A DNA stretch of 64,000 nt from Streptococcus cristatus AS 1.3089 (GTDB lineage: Bacteria; Bacillota; Bacilli; Lactobacillales; Streptococcaceae): contig NC_021175.1 in assembly GCF_000385925.1 (NCBI RefSeq), positions 503,501 to 567,500 on the forward strand. The letters are read 5' to 3'. How positions within the stretch are numbered: position 1 is the first letter of the stretch; every line of letters begins with the position of its first letter. The position numbers and the translations under genes are program-made. This document shows, piece by piece, positions 18,712 to 25,812 of this stretch. The notes under the pieces were generated by a model. It worked only from the letters and a program-made list of their open reading frames with translations. It made no database searches and was not told where the DNA came from.

Positions 18712-19488
18712 ATGAATCTAGATTTAAAAGAGGAAATTCTCTTTGCGATTTCCCGTTATGACTATGCTTATGCCTATAAACTGGCACAGAAGTTGATGGG
18801 AAGTTCCTCGATTGTAACCAGCCTATTGGCTATTCTGGCAGAGCGCAGAGAGCTCAATATTCTGCCAGCCATGGATGAAGAGTTGAAGACTGCCTTGCAG
18901 ACGCAAAGCGGTTTTCAGCTTTTTTGTCATACCGATTTGGCTGACGAGCAGCTGGCCAACTATCTCTACGATTTGGAAGCCAAGCTGCGCAATGAGCAGA
19001 TTATCGACTTTGTTCGAGCGGTCAGTCCAGCGATTTATCGGATTTTCATGCGCTTAATCAAGCTGGAAATTCCTGATATTGACCACTTTATCCATAATTC
19101 CCGTGAAGCCAGCTATGACCGTTGGAAGTTTGAGCGGATGCGGGAGTCAGACTATACTGTCTTGCAACTTTTTCATGCAGAAAGCACGGTCAATTCATCC
19201 AGTCTGACAGAGTTGATTCTGCATTTGGATTTGCCGGAGTCTGTTAAGGAAGAGGTCAGACAGCTGCGGGAGTTGGAGAAATCAGTCCGAAATCCGCTAG
19301 CACATCTGATTAAGCCCTTTGATGAGGCAGAATTATATCGGACAACGGGCTTTTCATCCCAGTATTTTATGGATATTTTGGTGGATTTGGCGCGCTTCAC
19401 AGGGATTGTCTACGATCGGGAACATTTTTATTTTGATGAGGCAAATCGCTTGGTTAGAGCTTTATTGACAGGAGAGGAAAATGGATAA
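18712..19488 (+). CDS. HEPN-motif protein (possible CARF-less Csm6 relative)
   Basis: 258 residues, mostly helical. The C-terminal part has EKSVRNPLAHLIKPF, with R193-N-P-L-A-H198 fitting the Rx4H HEPN ribonuclease motif, then TGFSSQYFMDILVDLARFTG. This resembles the C-terminal half of Csm6, whose copy at 31357 has RNKVAH. No Rossmann/CARF region is evident in the first 150 residues. It starts two bases after deoD and overlaps cobB by eight bases, and lies 0.8 kb before cas1. It could be a CRISPR ancillary RNase or an unrelated HEPN protein. The RNase role is inference. Confidence 0.6.
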   Translation: MNLDLKEEILFAISRYDYAYAYKLAQKLMGSSSIVTSLLAILAERRELNILPAMDEELKTALQTQSGFQLFCHTDLADEQLANYLYDLEAKLRNEQIIDFVRAVSPAIYRIFMRLIKLEIPDIDHFIHNSREASYDRWKFERMRESDYTVLQLFHAESTVNSSSLTELILHLDLPESVKEEVRQLRELEKSVRNPLAHLIKPFDEAELYRTTGFSSQYFMDILVDLARFTGIVYDREHFYFDEANRLVRALLTGEENG

Positions 19489-20218
19489 AATACAGCAGTT
19501 GCAAGACATGATTGACCAAAGTCAGCATATCGTTTTTTTCGGTGGGGCGGGTGTCTCGACCGAGTCTAATATCCCTGACTTTCGCAGTTCGGATGGGATT
19601 TACAGTGTCAAGCTGGGTCGGCATTTTACGGCAGAGCAGCTGGTTTCGCATACCATGTTTGAGCGCTATCCACAGGAGTTTTTCGACTTTTACAAGAAAT
19701 ACCTGCTTTATCCAGATGCCAAGCCCAATGCGGCTCACGCCTATCTGGCTCATCTGGAGAAGACCGGCAAGCTCAAGGCTGTAGTGACGCAAAATATTGA
19801 TAGCCTGCACGAAATAGCTGGTTCAAAAAATGTCCTCAAATTGCACGGTAGTGCGGATAGAAATTTCTGTCTAGATTGTCAGCGATTTTACGATTTGGAG
19901 GCATTTCTAGCTCTGCCTGGAACGGTGCCCTACTGCCCTGACTGCGGCGGCATGATCAAGCCTGATGTGACCCTCTATGAAGAGTCTTTGGATATGGAGA
20001 CTTTCCAGCAAGCTGCGCAGGCCATTCATCAAGCCGACCTGCTAATCATCGGGGGCACCTCCTTGGTGGTCTATCCCGCAGCCAGTCTCATCCAGTACTT
20101 TGCTGGCAAGCATCTGGTCGTCATCAACAAGACCAGCATTCCACAGGACAAACAAGCTGACCTCGTCATCGAAGGCAAGATCGGAGAAGTGTTTGCGCAG
20201 TTGAGGCAGAGTGAGTAA
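19481..20218 (+). CDS. cobB: NAD-dependent protein deacylase, SIR2 family
   Basis: 245 residues. Rossmann NAD site FFGGAGVSTESNIPDFRSSDG (about 19–39), QNIDSLHEIAG, catalytic His in LHGSADRNFC, Zn-binding pairs CLDCQ and CPDCGG, and GTSLVVYPAASL. All sirtuin catalytic residues are present, so it is likely an active protein deacylase rather than a defence-type SIR2 NADase fusion. Translationally coupled to the HEPN gene. Confidence 0.92.
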   Translation: MDKIQQLQDMIDQSQHIVFFGGAGVSTESNIPDFRSSDGIYSVKLGRHFTAEQLVSHTMFERYPQEFFDFYKKYLLYPDAKPNAAHAYLAHLEKTGKLKAVVTQNIDSLHEIAGSKNVLKLHGSADRNFCLDCQRFYDLEAFLALPGTVPYCPDCGGMIKPDVTLYEESLDMETFQQAAQAIHQADLLIIGGTSLVVYPAASLIQYFAGKHLVVINKTSIPQDKQADLVIEGKIGEVFAQLRQSE

Positions 20219-20267
20219 AAGAGTTTTTCAATGGGAAAGTTTATTTGTGAGAGATGGTTAAGATTTT

Positions 20268-21286
20268 ATGGCTGATTTATATATTCAACATTCGTCTTAT
20301 AGCTTGTCGGTGAGGGAGCAGCGTGTGCTTGTGCGAAATGAGGAGCACGTCTTGCTGAAAGAGATTTCCTTCAATCTGATTGACAATATCTTGGTCTTTG
20401 GCAATGCACAGCTGTCTACTCAGCTACAGAAAGCCTTGGCCACTAGAGCTATTTTGTGTTCTATTTCTCGAGCAAGGGCGAGTTTCTATTTTCCTTTGAT
20501 TCATTTAGGAAGGAAGATTTTGAAAAGCAGCGCAGTCAGGCTCGGGCTTCTTTTGATGCGGACTTTTGGTTGGGAATCGCTCGGAAAATCGCTGCCGCTA
20601 AGATAGGCAATCAGCTCAACCTGCTCCAGGCTTTTGACGAAAATGCTCTGCTGGATCAGGAGGATGTCAAACGCTTTAGAGATGGGCTGGTGCATATCGA
20701 GCAAGCTAGAAGCATTGCAGAGATTATGGGAATCGAAGGGCGACTGGCTAAATCATACTTTTATCTCTTGAACCTACTGGTCATTGATGGTTTTCATTTT
20801 TCTGGTCGGAGTCGTAGGCCAGCTCTGGACAAGTTTAATACCCTGCTAAACTTTGGTTACTCTATTCTTTATTCTTGCTTTATGGGCTTGATTCGCAAGA
20901 ATGGTCTGAGCTTGGGCTTTGGCGTGATGCATCAGCCACATGACCATCATGCTGTCTTGGCGAGTGATTTGATGGAGGAATGGCGGCCGGTGATTGTGGA
21001 TGATACGGTGCTGGGGCTGGTCAATCGTCAGGAAATTCTTGAAGAGCATTTCGTTGAGAAGGAAGATGGTATCTTTTTGACACCTGAAGGAATCGAGATC
21101 TTTTCTCGGGCTATGAGGGAGAGGATCTTGGAGATTCATCACTATGTCGAGCTGGACAAGAATCGCTACACTTTTCTATATGCGGCGGATCAGCAAATCA
21201 AATCCTTGATCCGAAGCTTTGAAGCCTTGGATCCAGCAGAGTATGTGTCTAGCTATACAGGAGGAGGGAAAGATGGTCTTCTTTAA
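20268..21286 (+). pseudogene. cas1: CRISPR integrase Cas1, frameshifted
   Basis: The frame from ATG 20268 encodes MADLYIQHSSYSLSVREQRV to ATRAIL and then diverges. The correct frame resumes at 20456 (VFYFSSKGEFLFSFDSF) and runs to 21286. One extra T in the T4 run at 20452–20455 would give RAIFVFYFSS and an intact protein of about 340 residues. Catalytic features are kept in the second part: Glu in GIEGRLAKSYF, His in MHQPHDHHAVLASDLMEEW and the following Asp/Glu. Cas1 with Cas2 inserts new spacers. If real, the break would stop acquisition; if a sequencing slip, the gene is complete. Overlaps cas2. Confidence 0.85.
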
Positions 21287-21599
21287 TCTTGATGATGATG
21301 AAAAAGAGTTTGCCAGAAAGAAAACAAAATTTTGTCTGGTTATTTACGATATCGTCAGCAATAAGCGGCGCTTGAAGCTGGCAAAGCTTTTGGAAGGCTA
21401 TGGCGTGAGGGTTCAGCGCTCCTGCTTTGAGCTGGCTCTTGAGAAGCTGGACTTTGACTGCCTGGTGAGAGAGCTGAGAACCTTTTATCAGGCAGAAGAA
21501 GGGGACAATATCATTATCTATCTGGGGCATAAGGAAGAGAGGATTGTTTTTAATCCTTATGCTAGCGCGGAGTTGCTAGAGGATATTTTGTTCTTTTAA
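21273..21599 (+). CDS. cas2: CRISPR-associated Cas2
   Basis: 108 residues. CLVIYDIVSNKRRLKLAKLL, then YGVRVQRSCFEL, is the Cas2 ferredoxin-fold signature with the conserved Asp at the end of strand 1. The ATG at 21273 follows GGAGGAGG and overlaps the cas1 end by 14 bases. A 12-residue acidic N-terminal extension (NLDDDEKEFARK) precedes the core. Cas2 bridges two Cas1 dimers during spacer integration. Confidence 0.92.
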   Translation: MVFFNLDDDEKEFARKKTKFCLVIYDIVSNKRRLKLAKLLEGYGVRVQRSCFELALEKLDFDCLVRELRTFYQAEEGDNIIIYLGHKEERIVFNPYASAELLEDILFF

Positions 21600-21624
21600 G
21601 CTGTTATTTCTGGGCTAGACATGG

Positions 21625-21706
21625 TATAATGGACTTAGGTTTTAGCTAGTTTCTAAGGGGTACAAGATGTGGTGGGGCTCTTTTGAGGCTTTATACAAGA
21701 TATGCC
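21625..21706 (+). promoter_or_regulatory. CRISPR leader with extended -10 promoter
   Basis: TATAAT (21625–21630) preceded by TGG lies 77 nt before the first repeat; no convincing -35. The leader between the cas2 stop and the array is about 107 nt. Transcription on the + strand fits the repeat polarity (handle at the 3' end) and the degenerate last repeat at the far end. Confidence 0.6.
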
Positions 21707-24700
21707 GTTAGACCCCCCCAATCCTCGCGAGGGGACGGAAACTTATTGTTTTTAATCTCATAAAAATCTAAATAAAGTTAGACCCCCCCAATCCTCGAGA
21801 GGGGACGGAAACGATTTTGAGTTTAGGAATGCGTATGCCCCATCGATTCGTTAGAACCCCCCAAATCCTCGAGAGGGGACGGAAACCTATTTGTGTCCTT
21901 ATCTGTAACCTTATTACGGTTCGTTAGAACCCCCCCAATCCTCGCGAGGGAACGGAAACTTATAATGCTTGTGGCTCTTAGGAAGGAACTTCCGTTAGAA
22001 CCCCCCTAATCCTCGAGAGGGTACGGAAACGATCCTATGTCAACTACATCAAAATAATATACGCGTTAGAACCCCCCTAATCCTCGCGAGGGAACGGAAA
22101 CTTGTTTTGCATTGGTGTGTGGAAATAAAGATCCATACGTTAGCCCCCAAAAAAATCCTTGAGAGGGAACGGAAACAAATCTTAAGTTTTTCAATTTACT
22201 TGAAATTCCCATTGGTTAGCCCCCCCTAATCCTCGAGAGGGGACGGAAACTTTCGCACGATGTCGCTTATGTGGTTGATGTGTTCGTTAGAGCTCCCCAA
22301 TCCTCGCGAGGGAACGGAAACTTGTTTTGCATTGGTGTGTGGAAATAAAGATCCATTCGTTAGATCCCCCAAAAATCCTCGCGAGGGGATGGAAACCTGC
22401 ATCTTCTTCTGTCCAGACCAGCTGGTATGTTAGCCCCCAAAGAATCCTCGCGAGGGGACGTAAACCTACCGTTCTGCGGCGCTATCCCAGTGAGGTACTG
22501 GTTAGAACCCTCCATATCCTCGAGAGGGGACGGAAACCCAACAGGGGCTTTACCTTGATTTGCTGGGTCTAATGTTAGCTCCCCCCAAAATCCTCGCGAG
22601 GGAACGGAAACTTGCGATTCCCATGTTTTAAAACAAACATTTTTTTAGTTAGAATCTCCCAAATCCTCGCGAGGGGACGGAAACTGTCATCATTTTATAA
22701 ATATAAGAGTCGCTCATTTCGTTAGAACCCCCATAATCCTCGCGAGGGGACGGAAACATAAGTTTATAGGTTATCATCGAATTAAAGAACTTGAGCTAGA
22801 CTCTTCCACATACCTCGCGAGGGTACGGAAACTCGTCGATACGACTCTGAATGTCCATATCAAGATTTTGTTAGACCCCCAAGAATCCTCGCGAGGGTAC
22901 GGAAACAAAAAATCCACTAGTGAAGCGATAGGAGTTTGGGATGAGTTAGACCCCCCCCCCTAATCCTCGAGAGGGGACGGAAACCCCAATTGGCTCTTTA
23001 GTTTCAATCTCAAGGATTGTGTTAGAACCCCCAAATCCTCGCGAGGGGACGGAAACTTAAAATACTCCTTCGTCCAGCTGTACACTGTATCAGTTAGACC
23101 CCCCCTAATCCTCGAGAGGGGACGGAAATGGTTCTAAAACCTCGCATTGAGCAATATCTTCTGTGTTAGATCTGCCCTAAATCTTGCGAGGGGACGGAAA
23201 CGAAGTAACGAAGCCTAATACATTATCAGGACCCTTTGTTAGACCCCCCCTAATCCTCGAGAGGGGACGGAAACGTTTCACCGCTTCTTCTTATCCGGTG
23301 TTTTAGTTAGAACCCTCCATATCCTCGAGAGGGTACGGAAACTTGACGATGACAGGGCGCTTTTGGACATCACGGTACGTTAGATCCCCCCTAAACCTCG
23401 AGAGGGGACGGAAACGCCATGCCAGCATCTTTAATAAAATCAATCATTGTTAGACCCCTCCATATCCTCGAGAGGGAACGGAAACATAAGTTTTATAGGT
23501 TATCATCGAATTAAAGAACTTGGTTAGACCCCCCACAATCCTCGCGAGGGTACGGAAACTCACGCTCCCAATCTAAAATCACGCGCATTTGTGTTAGAGC
23601 CCCCTAATCCTCGAGAGGGGACGGAAACAGAAGAGTGCCGGATTTACAGAAATGGTCGATAATGTTAGACCCCCCACAATCCTCGCGAGGGGACGGAAAC
23701 GAAATCAAGTGCACTCAAATCATCAGCTCCTTTAGTTAGAGCCCCCCATAATCCTCGCGAGGGGACGGAAACATACTTGAAGATTCAACAATAGCGAACC
23801 TACGGCCGTTAGAACCCTCCATATCCTCGAGAGGGGACGGAAACCTAGCAATTTCGATTGCCAGTTTTGATTGGATGTTTGTTAGATTCCCTCTAAACCT
23901 CGCGAGGGTACGGAAACGCAACATCCATGTCGTCAAAGTGCGATCGATAGCCAAGTTAGAGCCCCCCAAATCCTCGAGAGGGAACGGAAACATAGGGTCA
24001 AATGGTGCTACTAAGTGTTTACGTTTGGTTAGAACTCCCATAACCCTCGCGAGGGTACGGAAACGATTCACCCCACGAAATTTTGAAATAGATACCTGCT
24101 GTTAGAATCCCCTTAATCCTCGCGAGGGTACGGAAACAGCTCTGGATTTTCGTAGATGTTACCGATGATTTCGTTAGAACTCCCTAATCCTCGAGAGGGT
24201 ACGGAAACTTTTTCAAACTACTACTAGCGTTTGCTAGCTATCTAAGTTAGAACCCCCAAAATCCTCGAGAGGGAACGGAAACGATAAATGTACCAATCAG
24301 GTAGACCAAGAAAATATGTTAGATCCCCCCCAATCCTCGAGAGGGTACGGAAACAGAAAATCAGTTAAGGTTCGACTTTCGTATTTTGTTAGACCCCCCT
24401 AAACCTCGAGAGGGGACGGAAACTCTAAAATTTCAATATCATGTATCATAGTCTCACCTATATGTTAGACCCCCAAAAATCCTCGAGAGGGAACGGAAAC
24501 TGAATCCTCCTAAATAAAATTTTCAAGCAAAAGGTTAGAACCCTCCATATCCTCGCGAGGGTACGGAAACTACCATCGATCATCCCAAAATGATCCTTGT
24601 CAGCGTTAGATCCCACACAATCCTCGAGAGGGGACGGAAACTAAAATCTTTTTACCATATCGTTTAACAGCCTTTTGTTAGATCCCCCCTAATCCTCGCG

Positions 24701-24852
24701 AGGGGACGGAAACTCTTTTCAAACAGTTCTTCCCAAATTGTAGATTTGTTAGACCCCCCCTAATCCTCGAGAGGGGACGGAAACTTGTGATTCCCATGTT
24801 TTAAAACAAACATTTTTTTAGTTAGAATCCCCCAAATCCTCGAGAGGGTACA
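21707..24852 (+). CRISPR. Type III-A CRISPR array, 43 spacers, highly variable repeats
   Basis: By hand count there are 43 complete repeats of 36–40 nt plus a degenerate last one (24821–24852), separating 43 spacers of 31–40 nt. The frame is GTTAG, a variable C/A-rich stretch, then CCTC-GNGA-GGGN and ACGGAAAC. The last 20 nt match the S. thermophilus type III-A (CRISPR2) repeat end as I recall it. CCTC and GGGG pair around a GCGA (21 repeats) or GAGA (23) GNRA tetraloop. The base before the handle is G (23), T (12) or A (9). The handle deviates only in repeats 10 (ATGGAAAC), 11 (ACGTAAAC), 20 (ends AAAT) and the last. Three spacer pairs are near-duplicates. Confidence 0.98.
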
Positions 24853-24857
24853 GAGTG

Positions 24858-24885
24858 GCTGGGGGCTTTTTTACTTTCCCTCAGC
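24858..24885 (+). terminator. Hairpin just after the array
   Basis: GCTGGGGG (24858–24865) and CCCTCAGC (24878–24885) form an 8-bp stem around CTTTTTTACTTT. It directly follows the degenerate last repeat and may end pre-crRNA transcription, although no long T run follows. Confidence 0.4.
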
Positions 24886-24949
24886 TTCTTGCTTCGCCAA
24901 GAAAGAAGGATCTTGACTGCTTAAGCTTTTTTTAAACGCTTCAAAAACA

Positions 24950-24978
24950 TTGACAACGCTTTCAAAATTTTATATAAT
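24950..24978 (+). promoter_or_regulatory. cas6–csm operon promoter with exact cre match
   Basis: TTGACA (24950–24955), 17-bp spacer and TATAAT (24973–24978) form a consensus sigma-A promoter. TTGACAACGCTTTCA (24950–24964) fits the CcpA cre consensus WTGNNARCGNWWWCA at every position and covers the -35 box. CcpA bound here should block RNA polymerase, predicting repression of the interference genes when preferred sugars are abundant. Confidence 0.75.
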
Positions 24979-25008
24979 AAGCTGAGTAGATAATAATCGT
25001 TCTAAAGG

Positions 25009-25056
25009 GCGCCATGAAATCGGTGAAAGATTCTTTTGCCTTTTTCGGGCGCTTTT
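25009..25056 (+). promoter_or_regulatory. Possible attenuator hairpin in the cas6 leader
   Basis: GCGCC (25009–25013) can pair with GGCGC (25048–25052), directly followed by TTTT, in the 100-nt untranslated leader before cas6. AAAG and CTTT next to the arms can extend the stem with a GG bulge. An ATG at 25014 opens a 41-codon frame overlapping the cas6 start without a good ribosome site. Low certainty. Confidence 0.3.
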
Positions 25057-25077
25057 GCAGTATAGAGAGGAGACCGT

Positions 25078-25812
25078 GTGAAGAAAGTAGAGTTACATTT
25101 ATCAAAGACAAGACTAAAAGACGAAGAATTGGTCAGTAAGCTTCAGGGCTTTTTGATGGCGCAGATTTCGCCAGACTTTGCGACCTTTCTCCATGAGCAG
25201 GAGACCAATCCCTACTCGATGAATCTGAGTTCCACGCGCGATGAGTCGGTGTGGGTTGTCAATTTGCTTTCAGAAGAGGCGGAACGGCAAATGCTAGCTC
25301 CTTTATTAAACTTGGAAACCATCAAGCTAGATAGCTATGCTGAGGAAATCCTTGTCAAAAAGGTGGAAATCCACTCCTTGTCCCAGCAGACCTTGCTGGA
25401 TATTTACCAAGATGATGATGCTTCCCACCTGATACGGGTGCATTTTTATACGCCAACGACCTTTAAGCGACAGGGGCAGTTTGTGCTATTTCCAGACACG
25501 CGTCTGATCTTTCAAAGTTTGATGCAAAAATACAGTCGACTGGTGGAAGGAAGAGTGGAAATCGAAGAGGAGACCCTGCAGTTTTTAGCAGACCATAGCC
25601 AAATCACCAGCTATCATCTAAAAAGTCATTATTTTCCAATTCATGGACGAAAATACCCCGCCTTTGAAGGCAGGGTGACGATACAGGTAAAGGGAGCATC
25701 CACACTAAAAGCTTATGCCCAGATGCTCCTGAGATTCGGTGAATATGCCGGAGTCGGCACAAAGTGTAGCCTAGGAATGGGAGGAATGAGAATTGAAGAA
25801 AGAAAAGATTGA
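25078..25812 (+). CDS. cas6: CRISPR endoribonuclease Cas6
   Basis: 244 residues, typical for type III-A Cas6. It cuts pre-crRNA at the base of the repeat hairpin, leaving the 8-nt ACGGAAAC handle. Two RAMP ferredoxin folds are expected. FLHEQETNPYSMNLSS holds His39, a candidate catalytic base, and the C-terminal Gly-rich loop GEYAGVGTKCSLGMGGM is the RNA-binding G-loop. The GTG start follows GAGAGGAG. It overlaps cas10 by 20 bases. Because the array's hairpin base varies (G/A/T), this enzyme must tolerate an open closing pair. Confidence 0.95.
   Translation: MKKVELHLSKTRLKDEELVSKLQGFLMAQISPDFATFLHEQETNPYSMNLSSTRDESVWVVNLLSEEAERQMLAPLLNLETIKLDSYAEEILVKKVEIHSLSQQTLLDIYQDDDASHLIRVHFYTPTTFKRQGQFVLFPDTRLIFQSLMQKYSRLVEGRVEIEEETLQFLADHSQITSYHLKSHYFPIHGRKYPAFEGRVTIQVKGASTLKAYAQMLLRFGEYAGVGTKCSLGMGGMRIEERKD

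Noticed and set aside
22327..22572. 81-codon open frame inside the CRISPR array (+)
   Set aside because: It is built of repeat and spacer sequence, giving the periodic RGRKP pattern in the translation; an artefact of the array.
23736..24071. 111-codon open frame on the minus strand inside the array
   Set aside because: Same cause: repeat-derived periodic translation without a ribosome site.
25014..25139. 41-codon frame overlapping the cas6 start
   Set aside because: No good ribosome site, and most of it is out-of-frame cas6 sequence; treated only as part of the leader.
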